Assembly (NCBI GenBank): GCA_028278205.1
Contig: JANQES010000120.1
Coordinates: forward strand, 1-64,000
Source: Rhodothermales bacterium
GTDB taxonomy: Bacteria; Bacteroidota; Rhodothermia; Rhodothermales; Bin80
DNA length: 64,000 nt
Direction of reading: 5' to 3'
The notes below the pieces were generated by a model. That model ran no database searches, had not been told where the DNA came from, and saw nothing but the letters and a program-made list of their open reading frames with translations. Made by a program: the position numbers and the translations under genes. Shown in pieces: positions 1 through 9,200 of the stretch. Positions within the stretch are counted from its first letter, which is position 1, and each line of letters opens with the position of its first letter.

Positions 1-583
1 TAGGTCTTGAGGGATTGTCAGTCCGATCAAGGTACTCATTCGGAGGTGCCGGTGGCGCGTGTTCGAGGACGCTCTTCAAAAAACCTACCCCTAAAAGCCT
101 TCGAAGGGGGAATTTTTGGGAGCCACCATCACCCGATTAAAATGTAAAAGAGCACCAGCTTGCGCCAATCCGCAGCACATCGAAATCACCCTATCCAAAA
201 GATCACACCTTTTGCCTTGCGCTTCTGCCCGGTCTCGCCGGACGCGGGTGTAAGTAGAAGTCGGCTCGTGGTGTAAGGGGGTTGCCTACAGCAACGCTGG
301 AATTAATACGAAGGACAGGCTTTTCTGAACAGCCGCAGCAGACTTTTAATGATTTGATGATCCAGGCCGCAATTTGCTCATCAGGAGATAATCCATCCGT
401 AATCTGCCGCTCGTACCCTGCCCGCACAGCGCCGCCCTGCTGTTAAAATCCCCATCTCTTTAAGTCCGCCCCGGCGGGGATCGATTAAGACCATAACGCC
501 ATGCGAAACGGGCCGCACCTTACGCATGGCGACGTGCTTTTGTGTTTCATCCTTGACGAGGAGCCAGGACGTGAAGTTGGACA
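1..583. other. No gene recognised; one inverted repeat
   Basis: I see no supportable gene here. Short minus-strand reading frames exist but carry no recognisable motif. A 9-base inverted repeat (CGCCATGCG at 497-505, CGCATGGCG at 523-531) lies about 70 bases before the first gene and could be an operator or a leader hairpin. Its role is unknown. Confidence 0.4.
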
Positions 584-601
584 TTGACAGACAGGGCCGC
601 C

Positions 602-1579
602 ATGCTGCAATCGACCATCAAAAAAACCAGGAAAGCGACTGTTAAAAAGAAGCTGCTTCAATTTGCATTTATCGTTTTTGTTGCCTCCACCCTTTCTTTC
701 GATACGCCGCCCGAAACCATCAGCCCGTATGCCAGCGGCGCCCCCGTCACCGTCGATCTGCGTGATGACGACATGGTCAAACTGTTCATGACGACGGCCT
801 CGGACAGCGTCCTGACGATCCTCAACGGCAACCTGTGGATGCTGCCTGCCGGTTTCGCCGACGACAAAGAAGAACGCATCGACCTGTTCGTGGCCTATGC
901 TAGAGCGTTGATGCCGCACGTGATCACGCTGCAAGAGATCTGGACGAAAAACCAGGTGCGGTATCTCAAGAAACGATTTCCCGACTACCAGGTGTTCGCT
1001 TCGGGGCGCCGGGGGCCGTTCAACCGGGGCGGTCTGGTTACGATGACGCGCGTGCCGAGCGACTCCGCCGGCTTCTCTCGCTTCGAGATCGAACGCGGCG
1101 CCAGCCGCCTCGAACGCAAGGCGCGCAAAGGCTACCTCACCGTGCGCATCAGCACGCCGGGCTTCAAAACCTGCATCGTCAACACCCACCTCTACGCGCC
1201 GACCAAAGAAAAAGAGCAGACCTTCGCCCGCGCGCAGTTCGAGACCCTGAAAAACCTCGACCTCAAAGGCGATTACTTCATCGTCGGCGACCTGAACCTG
1301 CCGCAGAAGCCGTTCGAGCGGTTGAACGATTCGTTTTTCATGACCGAACGAGACACGATGCACACCGTCGATCCGATCAACAAATACCGAATCCGGAAGG
1401 ACAAAAAAACCAAGAGTTATAAGGTAGACCGATTCTTGATGCCCCAGGCCTACGCCGACCGCTTCGCCCTGCACTCGATGCTCATCCGCGAGCCCGTCGT
1501 CTCGGATCATTACATGCTCGCCTATCGCATCGAACACCAGCCGGTGCTGCCTCACATCGCCGCGAGCGTGGCAGAGTAG
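602..1579 (+). CDS. Secreted endonuclease/exonuclease/phosphatase (EEP) family protein
   Basis: This 325-residue protein has the DNase I / sphingomyelinase-like metal-dependent phosphodiesterase fold. A basic stretch and a hydrophobic segment (roughly residues 12-32) suggest export. The EEP motifs come in order: LNGNLWML, the metal-binding Glu in LQEIW, NTHLYAP with a catalytic-type His, GDLNLPQ with the Asp/Asn pair, and the closing SDHYML. The family cleaves phosphodiester bonds in nucleic acids, phosphoinositides or sphingomyelin; the sequence does not say which. I chose ATG 602 over an in-frame TTG at 584. The gene stands alone, and a remnant of another phosphoesterase follows on the opposite strand. 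Confidence 0.8.
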   Translation: MLQSTIKKTRKATVKKKLLQFAFIVFVASTLSFDTPPETISPYASGAPVTVDLRDDDMVKLFMTTASDSVLTILNGNLWMLPAGFADDKEERIDLFVAYARALMPHVITLQEIWTKNQVRYLKKRFPDYQVFASGRRGPFNRGGLVTMTRVPSDSAGFSRFEIERGASRLERKARKGYLTVRISTPGFKTCIVNTHLYAPTKEKEQTFARAQFETLKNLDLKGDYFIVGDLNLPQKPFERLNDSFFMTERDTMHTVDPINKYRIRKDKKTKSYKVDRFLMPQAYADRFALHSMLIREPVVSDHYMLAYRIEHQPVLPHIAASVAE

Positions 1580-1815
1580 ACCCGTCCGAACCGGTCGGTA
1601 GAGCACGGCGCGGTTGGTGATGGAAATATTCGGCGAGGGCTTGCTGCCGTCCATGCGTCGCCCGCGCTGGCTCTGCACCGGGATGTGGGCAAAGACGACC
1701 ACCGCGCGCCCGGCTTCGATGCGCGCCAGATCGGCCTCCAGCCATGCCAGTTGACCGGCGTCGAGGTAGATGAATCGCAGGTCGATAATGTTGGCGTAAC
1801 GCGCGCGGCGCATTT
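1580..1815 (-). pseudogene. Metallophosphoesterase remnant (calcineurin-like)
   Basis: Read on the minus strand, this stretch encodes about 78 residues typical of a calcineurin-like phosphoesterase: YLDAGQLAWLEADLAR, then VVVFAHIPVQ, then ISITNRAVLYRP. In intact family members the first is the helix before the metal-binding His of the HIP motif, and a GH-x-H motif should follow. Here the match ends exactly at the stop of the EEP gene, and no N-terminal GD or GNHD metal motifs are found upstream. The fragment is therefore cut at both ends and is probably a leftover of a lost gene. The call rests on motif recognition only. Confidence 0.6.
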
Positions 1816-1909
1816 TCCCCTGAAATCCACGCGGCGCGCGCATCCGGCGGCGGTGATCGCTTTTATATTGAGAGCTTCCTCCCCGGCACCATCCAACCGC
1901 GACAAACCC

Positions 1910-3232
1910 ATGCTTCGACTCGATACCGGCAACGCCCTGCCTTTCCTCAACGACGGCGCCCTCGACCAGCTTCGGCCTCGTGTAGAAGCGGCGCATCAGG
2001 CCGTGCTCGACAAAACCGGCGCGGGCAACGATTTCCTCGGCTGGCGCGACCTCCTGCTCGACCCCAACGACGCGCTGCTCGAAGACCTGGCCGCCACCGC
2101 CGCCGCCATCCGCGCCGACGCCGACGTGCTCCTGTGCATCGGCATCGGCGGCTCGTACCTCGGCGCGCAGGCCGTCATCGAGGCCCTCACGCCTTACTTT
2201 CCGCCTCGCCAGGACGACGCCCCGGCGGGCGCAGGCGATCTCTTCGGCCAGGGCGCGAGCCGGTCGCCCGAAATCCTCTTCGCCGGCCATCACATGAGCG
2301 GCGCCTACCTGCGCGAACTCCTCGCCTACCTCGACGGCAAATCGGTCTACGTCAACGTCATCTCGAAGAGCGGCACGACGCTGGAGCCGGCGCTGGCCTT
2401 TCGCTTCGCGCGCCAGTTCCTCGAAGACCGCTTCGACGACGCCGACCGCCGCATCATCGTCACCACCGATCCGAGCAAGGGCGCGCTCAACCAGCTTCAG
2501 CGCGAGCGCGGCTACAAGAAATACGAGATTCCGCGTGACGTCGGCGGGCGCTTTTCGGTGCTGACGCCGGTGGGCCTGCTGCCCATCGCCGTGGCGGGCG
2601 TCGATATCCGGTCGCTCTTTTACGGCGCCGTGGCGGCCTGCGAGCGGTATGCGAGCACACAAGATAATCCAACGCTCGACTACGCGGCGACGCGGTATCA
2701 ACTTCACCAGCAGGGCTACGACGCCGAAGTGCTGACGGCCTTCGAGCCGCGCCTGAGCGGCATCGGCGATTGGTGGGAGCAACTCTTCGGCGAGAGCGAA
2801 GGCAAAGAGCACAAGGGCCTCTTCCCCGCCTCGCTTCAATATTCCACTGACCTGCACTCGATGGGCCAGTACATGCAGCAAGGCCGACGCATCCTCATCG
2901 AAACGTTCCTCATGACCGAGGACGACGACGGCGACCTCGCCGTGCTCGACAGCGCCGCCAACCTCGACGGTCTCAACTACCTCGCCGGCCAGACCATGAC
3001 GCACGTCAATCGGAAGGCCTACGAAGGCACCGCCAAAGCCCACACCGACGGCGGCGTGCCCAACATGACGCTCTGGCTCGACCGCATCGCGCCCGGCCCC
3101 CTCGGCGAATGCCTCTACTTCTTCGAACACGCCGTGGCCGTCAGCGGCTACCTGCTCGGCGTCAACCCCTTCGACCAGCCCGGCGTGGAGACGTATAAGA
3201 AAGAGATGTTCCGCTTGCTGGGAAAACCGTAA
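1910..3232 (+). CDS. pgi: Glucose-6-phosphate isomerase
   Basis: This 440-residue enzyme interconverts glucose 6-phosphate and fructose 6-phosphate in cytoplasmic glycolysis and gluconeogenesis. Family signatures are visible: LLCIGIGGSYLGA early, the sugar-phosphate loop VISKSGTTLEPALAF, GESEGKEHKGLFPA, and a C-terminal KEMFRLLG helix after the catalytic-Lys region. The length matches the short bacterial form (about 440-450). The frame stays open upstream to 1685, but similarity starts at ATG 1910, which follows an AT-rich TTTTATATTG that could be part of a promoter. The candidate replication origin begins just after the stop codon. Confidence 0.93.
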   Translation: MLRLDTGNALPFLNDGALDQLRPRVEAAHQAVLDKTGAGNDFLGWRDLLLDPNDALLEDLAATAAAIRADADVLLCIGIGGSYLGAQAVIEALTPYFPPRQDDAPAGAGDLFGQGASRSPEILFAGHHMSGAYLRELLAYLDGKSVYVNVISKSGTTLEPALAFRFARQFLEDRFDDADRRIIVTTDPSKGALNQLQRERGYKKYEIPRDVGGRFSVLTPVGLLPIAVAGVDIRSLFYGAVAACERYASTQDNPTLDYAATRYQLHQQGYDAEVLTAFEPRLSGIGDWWEQLFGESEGKEHKGLFPASLQYSTDLHSMGQYMQQGRRILIETFLMTEDDDGDLAVLDSAANLDGLNYLAGQTMTHVNRKAYEGTAKAHTDGGVPNMTLWLDRIAPGPLGECLYFFEHAVAVSGYLLGVNPFDQPGVETYKKEMFRLLGKP

Positions 3233-3239
3233 AGGGGAT

Positions 3240-3720
3240 CGTGAGGCATCGCAAAACGGAGCACAAATCACCTTATCCACGCCCGTTAACAAGTCGTGGA
3301 AAAGCCCGGCAAAAGTTATGCACAACCGGCGGCGGCGGCAGAGCGTGTGGATAGCCGTGTATAAAAGGCACCCTGCCCCACAGCTTACCCCCAGTCATCC
3401 ACAATGTGGACGAGTGTGTACAATTCTACCCGAAAAACAACCCGCTTCGTGTGGATAGCCGTGGATACGTTAACAAGCCCTCAAAACGACGACGATTGGG
3501 AGGATCCGTGACTTCAGCGCGACCATCTCGTGTGGATAGATCTGGGGATGACTTGCGGGTCTTTTACACATGCCGAGTGGCGTTTGTGTACATCGCGCCT
3601 TTCCACATTTCCACAGACGCTACTACTACTACTATTCTTTTTTTATATAAATATATTGTATAAGTAGTTTTATTAAGGCCTGTGGAGAACTTTGGAAACG
3701 GATTGATATATGTGAGGATA
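3240..3720. other. oriC: Candidate chromosomal replication origin (oriC)
   Basis: This gene-free stretch is dense in DnaA-box-like 9-mers: TTATCCACG 3273, TTATGCACA 3316, TGTGGATAG at 3346, 3450 and 3531, TCATCCACA 3395, TTTTACACA 3562, and TGTGGAGAA 3681. Two abutting TTTCCACA copies (3600-3607, 3608-3615) are followed by a 4-base GC-containing gap and then five CTA triplets (3620-3634), which read as five TAG triplets on the other strand. A 40-base A/T tract (3635-3675) comes next. Boxes, then a DnaA-trio run, then an AT-rich unwinding element is the published layout of the Bacillus basal unwinding system. CGTTAACAAG occurs twice (3284, 3468). No coding similarity is seen. dnaA is not adjacent. 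Confidence 0.75.
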
Positions 3721-3796
3721 TCAGCCTGAAGGAGCGCGCACATATCCTGATAAAACCGCTGCTGGCTGAACAATCCAAGAATGATGCTTTCGAGTG

Positions 3797-3827
3797 TTGT
3801 TCGCACCGGATCGATCCGTTACTTTAC
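3797..3827 (+). promoter_or_regulatory. Candidate promoter for the universal stress protein gene
   Basis: TTG at 3797-3799 and TACTTTAC at 3820-3827 are separated by 20 bases. This fits the Bacteroidota promoter layout (TTG near -33, TAnnTTTG near -7) with one mismatch in the -7 element. It lies 40 bases before the chosen ATG. Confidence 0.35.
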
Positions 3828-3867
3828 ATTCTTCAGCACCCTTGCTCTCAATCAGGTACTTCCGGCT

Positions 3868-4710
3868 ATGATCAAGAAAATACTCGTTGCGCTCGACCCC
3901 GACAGCGATACCCCCGTTGCCACGCGTTATGCCGTCGATATTGCCCGGCGGCACGGGGCTCAGGTCATCGGGCTGGCTGTCGTCGATATGGGAAGCATCG
4001 AGGCCAGCTCGCGCGGCGGCGGCATCGGCAGCATGTACCTCATGCAGAAAGTACAGGCGGACCTGACGGCGGAAGCCCGCGCCGTAGCCCGGCAACTCAC
4101 CGATGCTTTTCGCGAAGCTCTGGAAGCCACCGGCGTGGCCTTCGAAGTGCAGGTCGAAGAAGGCGTGCCCTACGAGCGCATCGTCGAAGACATGAAGTAT
4201 TGCGATTTGCTGGTGGTGGGCAAGGAACCGCATTTCTTCTACAGCCATCCGGAGCAGAAAACCAGGACGCTCGTCGGCATTGTCAAAAACACCATCGGGC
4301 CGACGCTCGTGGTGCCCGATGACTACCGCGACATCAACCGGGTGCTGGTGGCCTACGATGCCAGCAATGCCTCGGCGCGAGCCCTGCGGCGTTTCGTGCG
4401 GCTTCAACCGTTTGGAACGGACCTGGAGGTGGAGATTGTCAACATCCACGGCAAAGGCGAGCGCGAGGGGTCGCAACTGGCGCTGCGCATGGCGAAGTCG
4501 TACATGGACATCCACGGCTACAACGCCAACATCGCCGGCATCCAGGGCGGCAGCGCCGCGCGCGAGATCGTCGACTACGCCCGGCAGTTTCAGGCCGATG
4601 TGGTGGTCGCCGGCGCGCACTCGGTGTCTCAGTTGACCAAGCTGGCCTTTGGCTCTACGACGGCCTCGCTCCTGCAGAACACCCCGGTTCCGCTCTTTTT
4701 GGATAATTGA
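3868..4710 (+). CDS. Tandem-domain universal stress protein
   Basis: This 280-residue cytoplasmic protein holds two UspA domains. The first begins ILVALDPDSDT and ends near VVPDD; the second begins VLVAYDASNAS and ends PVPLFLDN. UspA proteins bind ATP or act as stress-survival factors. The second domain has VVAGAHS followed by a Gly/Ser/Thr-rich stretch (FGSTTASLLQ) resembling the ATP-binding G-x2-G-x9-G(S/T) loop but not matching it exactly. I chose ATG 3868 because the first beta strand starts right there; the frame is open to 3781. The gene is preceded by the candidate oriC and a possible promoter. Confidence 0.88.
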   Translation: MIKKILVALDPDSDTPVATRYAVDIARRHGAQVIGLAVVDMGSIEASSRGGGIGSMYLMQKVQADLTAEARAVARQLTDAFREALEATGVAFEVQVEEGVPYERIVEDMKYCDLLVVGKEPHFFYSHPEQKTRTLVGIVKNTIGPTLVVPDDYRDINRVLVAYDASNASARALRRFVRLQPFGTDLEVEIVNIHGKGEREGSQLALRMAKSYMDIHGYNANIAGIQGGSAAREIVDYARQFQADVVVAGAHSVSQLTKLAFGSTTASLLQNTPVPLFLDN

Positions 4711-4760
4711 GGACGGGTACGATCCTCTCCGTCTTTCATGGTTTCCGAAGGTTAGAGCAA

Positions 4761-4850
4761 TCAGGCCGCTGCCAAGATCAACAGCGCCGCCAGCAGCAAC
4801 GCCGATCCAAAGATGAGGAGGATGGCTCTGGGTACAGGTTCGCTATCCAT
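4761..4850 (-). CDS. Predicted 29-residue single-pass membrane protein
   Basis: This small minus-strand frame encodes a short polar N-terminus (MDSEPVPRA) followed by one strongly hydrophobic helix of about 19 residues (ILLIFGSALLLAALLILAA) that ends the protein. It lies 25 bases downstream of a similar frame at 4876-4953. The matching architecture of the two neighbours is the main reason to believe either. No Shine-Dalgarno sequence is seen, which is common in Bacteroidota. It may be a membrane micro-peptide; function unknown. Confidence 0.42.
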   Translation of the reverse strand: MDSEPVPRAILLIFGSALLLAALLILAAA

Positions 4851-4875
4851 CTTTTGGAGGGTTTCGAGCCGTCTC

Positions 4876-4953
4876 TCAGCCTGTCAACATCAACAGAGCC
4901 ACTACTAAAAGCCCTGCGCCGATGATGATGAGGTTGGCCTTGATGGGGTGCAT
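4876..4953 (-). CDS. Predicted 25-residue single-pass membrane protein
   Basis: The minus strand encodes MHPIKANLIIIGAG followed by LLVVALLMLTG: a short basic N-terminus and one transmembrane helix. It resembles the next frame downstream (4761-4850) in size, layout and C-terminal hydrophobic run, so the two may be a duplicated pair of membrane micro-proteins. The frame is open a little further upstream without another ATG. No function can be assigned, and expression is unproven. Confidence 0.42.
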   Translation of the reverse strand: MHPIKANLIIIGAGLLVVALLMLTG

Positions 4954-5216
4954 GGCATCGTCACTGGCTACGCTGGGGGCGATAGACGAGCGGGTGTCGT
5001 GGGTTCCAACTGCACACGTGATTCCGCTCGCACACGGTTAACGACCGGTGCCGGCAGTACTTTGGGCAGCAAAAATGCGTCCTAACCGGGTGGTAAGTTT
5101 TTTCGGCGCAGCTTTCTGGTGCGCTTCTTGCGTAGAGCATCGACAACCATTCAGATTCATCATGTCTGGATGCTCGACCCAACCCTGCACCCCTTATTCA
5201 GTGGAACTCTGCTGTC
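4954..5216. other. Intergenic, nothing recognised
   Basis: This gap separates the two minus-strand micro-ORFs from the plus-strand HTH gene. I see no tRNA, clear promoter or repeat. Confidence 0.4.
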
Positions 5217-5786
5217 ATGCGTACACACTACCAGGACCAGATCCAGGAATCCGAAGAAGAACTCGAACGGCTCGAACGAAGCCTCCGCGGCCAGGCCCTC
5301 TGCGACCGCGTCAAGATGTTGCGTTTGCTGAAGAGCGGCGCCTACGACAGCCGCCGGATGCTTGCCCCCACGCTGGGCTACTCCGAGCGCCAGTTGCAAC
5401 GCTGGTGGAAGATGTATAAGAAAGGCGGCATCGACGAGTTGCTCGAAGAAAAAGCCGTCGGTGGCAGCACCGAACGCGTCACCGACGAGGCCTGGTATGC
5501 CCTCAAAGCCGAGATGCGTTGCGGCAACATCAAACAGCTAAAAGAGGCCCAGGCGTTCTTAGAAGAGCGTTTTGGCATCGCCTATAGCAGCCTTCAGGGC
5601 CTCTCGGACATGATCAAACGGCGCAGCATCGCCGACCTGATGGCCGAGCGGATGCAAGCCAAAGCCCCGGCGGCGCCATCGTCCACAGACAAAACGCCGT
5701 CCGATAAAGTTGTTGATGAAGCCCGCGCGTTGCTCCAGGCGCGCACGCCCGGCATCCTGCCGACGACGATCTGGGGCCAAGCCTGA
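5217..5786 (+). CDS. Helix-turn-helix protein resembling the IS630/Tc1 transposase N-terminus
   Basis: This 189-residue protein starts with a charged coiled-coil-like helix (residues 1-30). A double HTH module follows (about 35-130), with MLRLLKSGAYDSRRM, LGYSERQLQRWWKMYKKGG and a second winged part ending LQGLSDMIKRR. The module is typical of IS630-type transposases, but the DDE catalytic domain that should follow is absent, and the tail is low complexity. No terminal inverted repeats were found around it. It is therefore more likely a stand-alone DNA-binding regulator, or a domesticated transposase fragment, than an active transposase. It precedes the large sensor operon on the same strand by 513 bases. 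Confidence 0.65.
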   Translation: MRTHYQDQIQESEEELERLERSLRGQALCDRVKMLRLLKSGAYDSRRMLAPTLGYSERQLQRWWKMYKKGGIDELLEEKAVGGSTERVTDEAWYALKAEMRCGNIKQLKEAQAFLEERFGIAYSSLQGLSDMIKRRSIADLMAERMQAKAPAAPSSTDKTPSDKVVDEARALLQARTPGILPTTIWGQA

Positions 5787-5960
5787 TCCGGCGTTGCTGC
5801 TGCACGCCCGGTCGTTCGGGGGCTTGACCGTCGGACGCGCCCGGCGCGCGGGTGCTATCCGGACATCGTCAATCTGAACCGCCCGTCTCAGGAGTCATCG
5901 GTTTTGATTGTTGAGGTTACTTCCCCGGCCAGGATTTACCGGCAGCACGGTCGTTACATA

Positions 5961-5975
5961 ATTACATCGTGTAAT
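5961..5975. promoter_or_regulatory. Perfect palindrome upstream of the sensor kinase operon
   Basis: ATTACA and TGTAAT flank a 3-base spacer, inside an AT-rich patch of an otherwise unremarkable 513-base gap (5787-6299). It could be an operator for the adjacent HTH protein or another regulator. No other feature was recognised in this gap. Confidence 0.3.
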
Positions 5976-6299
5976 CCCTCTGGGTAATTCGGTAATCTTT
6001 TCCAGGGCGGCTTCACCGGCACAAAATGTAAAGGATCGGCGCAGCTTTCGGCCCGATGTCATGCGATGGCACCGGGCCTTATATAAAGATCCGAATTTTG
6101 CGGCCAGGCGCTGGAATGGTTTAATCCCGCGCGCCTGCTAACCGATACTCCCGCCGAGTTTCGATGGCCGGGACGGCCCTGGCACCTTAGTTGCACGATT
6201 CGAAAGCCTGCCGGCGGCCTGATTAAACGTTGCCGATCCTCAGTACATCCGTAACCAGTTGCGGCCCCTGAAGTCACCCCTGAGCTTCGTAGTATCACG

Positions 6300-9200
6300 G
6301 TGAAGCGTTTCCCCCACATCTTTGTCCTCTTTTTTCTGGCGTTGTTGAGTGCAACGATGGGGCTAGAGGCGTATGCGCAGGGCAGACGCGCGCTCGATCC
6401 GAACAAGGCGCTGACGCAGTACGTCCATCAGGTCTGGAAGGACGACGACGGGCTGCCGCAGAACACCGTCCGCGCCATTCTCCAATCGCAGGGGGGGTAT
6501 CTCTGGCTCGGCACCGAGGAAGGGCTCAGCCGCTTCGACGGTGTCCGCTTTACCGTTTTTGATAAGACCAACACCGCCGCCTTCGAAACCGGCCACGCCA
6601 TCGAAGCGCTTTACGAAGACCGGCAGGGCCGCCTCTGGATCAGCGCCCACAACGCCGGCCTGATTCGCTACGCCGGCGGACACTTTACGCGGCTCTCTGC
6701 CGAAGCCGGTCTGCCGGGCAAGAACGTCAGCGCCGTCTTTCAAGATGCTGCCGGCGCGATGTGGATCGGCACGCGCGACGCCGGGCTGTTTTCGCTGCTC
6801 AACGGCCAGGCCACCCAATACACCACCGACGACGGGCTCAAGAGCAACCACGTCACGGCGATTTATCAGGACCGGCAAGGACGCCTCTGGGTGGGCACCA
6901 GCGAAGGCCTCAACCGCGTCGACGTCGCCGGCATTTCTGTGATCGAACAGGCCGGCGACCCGGCTGATCTTTTCATCCTGACGATCTACGAGGTTCGTAA
7001 CGGCACCTTCCTCGTGGGCACGCGGCACGGGTTGATGCAGGTCGAAGGCGACCTCCTGACCCCCTTCGTCTCTGACTCTGACTGGACCACGGGAGAGGTC
7101 CGGGCGCTCTGGGAGGATGCCGAGGGCACTCTCTGGATCGGCGGTAGAGGCGGCGGCCTGGGGCGGCTGCGCGATGGGCATCTGGAAACGTTCTCTGAGG
7201 AGGAGGGCCTCTCGCACGACTGGGTGCTCTCGCTCTACGGCGACCACGAAGGCAGTCTTTGGATCGGCACCGAGGGCGGCGGGCTCAACCGCCTCTGGGA
7301 CGGCAAGTTCACCACGTACACTACCCGCGAAGGGCTCTCGCACGACATGGTGATGTCGATCTCTGAAGACCGCGACGGCGCGCTGTGGATGGGCACCGAC
7401 GGCGGCGGGCTCAACCGGCTCAAAGACGGCCACCTGACCAGCTTTACCACCGCCGACGGTCTCTCCAGCGATATCGTATCGAGCGTCTATGCCGGCGATG
7501 ACGGCACCCTCTGGGTGGGCACCCTCGGCGGCGGCCTCAACCGCTTCAAAGACGGGCGTTTTACCCACTACACAGCCAAAGACGGCTTGGTCAGCGATGC
7601 CATCTACATCCTCGGCACCAGCGACGACGGCAGTCTCTGGATGGGCACCGACGCCGGCCTCAGCCGCTTCCACGAGGGCCGGTTCACCAATTTCACCAGA
7701 GAAGACGGCCTCGGCGATGACTACGTCACGGCCATCCACGAAGACCGCAACGGCACCCTCTGGATCGGCACGTTCTACGCGGGGCTGGCGCAACTGCGCG
7801 ACGGGCAATTCTCGCACCTGACCACCGCCGACGGCCTGGCCAGCGACGGCGTGCTGACCCTCTACGAAGACGCCGACGGCGTGCTCTGGATCGGCACGTA
7901 CGAGGGCGGGCTGAGCCGCTACAAAGACGGGCGCCTGACCACCTACACCACCCGCGAAGGCCTCTTCGACGATATCATCTACCAGATTCTCGAAGACGAT
8001 CAGGGCAACCTCTGGATGAGTTGCAACAAGGGCCTCTTTACCGTTAGCAAAGACACGCTCGATGCCTTCGCCGAGGGCACGAAGACGCGGTTTTCCTCAA
8101 CGTTTTACGGCAAAGCCGACGGCCTCAAGGCCGAGATGATGGGCGGGATCCAGCCGGCGGGATGGAAGCGCCAGGACGGCACGCTGTGGTTTTCCTCAGT
8201 CAAAGGCGCCGTCATGATCGATCCTCAGAACATCCGCCGTAACCTGCTGCTGCCGCCTGTGGTTATCGAAGAGGTGCTCGTCGATAATGAAGCCGTGGCG
8301 CAGCACGACGACGTGGTGCTCTCGCCCGGCAAGAAAAAGATCGAATTTCGATATACGGCGCTCAGCTTCATGGCGCCCGAGGCCGTTCGCTTCCGGTTTA
8401 TGCTCGAAGGCAACGACGCTGCCTGGCAGGATGCCGGCGCCAGCCGCGCGGCCACCTATACCAACCTCGCACCGGGCTCCTACACGTTCCGCGTGATGGC
8501 TCGCAACAGCGACGGCGTCTGGAACGAAACCGGCGCGTCGATGCGCTTCACGCTGGAGCCGTTTTTCTATCAGACCACGCTGTTTTACATCCTCTGCGTG
8601 TTGGGCGTTTTCATCCTCGGCGTCGTGGCCTATCACGGGCGGGCGCGGCAGCTCATCGCCCGCAAGCGTGAACTCGAAGCCCTGGTGGAGGCGCGCACCC
8701 ACGACCTCCGCGAGGCCAAAGGCAAGATCGAGGCGCAGGCCGACAAGCTCAGAGAACTCGACCGCTTCAAGACGCGCTTTTTCGCCAACGTCTCGCACGA
8801 ATTCCGCACACCGCTGACGATGATCGTCGGGCCGTTGGAAAACGCTTTGCAGGGCAGCTACGGCCCGCTCTCGGAGACGGTGCGGCGGCAGATCGGCATC
8901 ATGCTGCGCAACGCGCTGCGCCTGATGCGCCTGATCAACCAGTTGCTCGACCTCTCGAAGCTCGAGGCGAGCAAGATGTCGCTCCGGGCCAGACCGCGCA
9001 ACATCGTCGAATTTCTGGAAGGCGTCGTGCTTTCGTGCTCTGCCTTTGCCGAGCAGAAAGGCATCGCGCTGCATTTCGAGGCCGAGGGCGGCATCGACGG
9101 GGTCTACTTCGAGCCGGACAAGCTCGAAAAGGTCTTTTTCAACCTGCTCTCGAACGCGGCCAAGTTTACCCCGGACGGCGGCGCCATCACCGTGACGGTG

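Noticed and set aside
485..3325. A 946-codon open frame on the minus strand
   Set aside because: It runs antisense to pgi and the EEP gene and is a by-product of GC-rich codon use. Only its middle 80 codons match a family (the metallophosphoesterase remnant).
5217..5786. A complete insertion sequence
   Set aside because: The protein has only the HTH part of an IS630-type transposase; no DDE domain and no terminal repeats were found.
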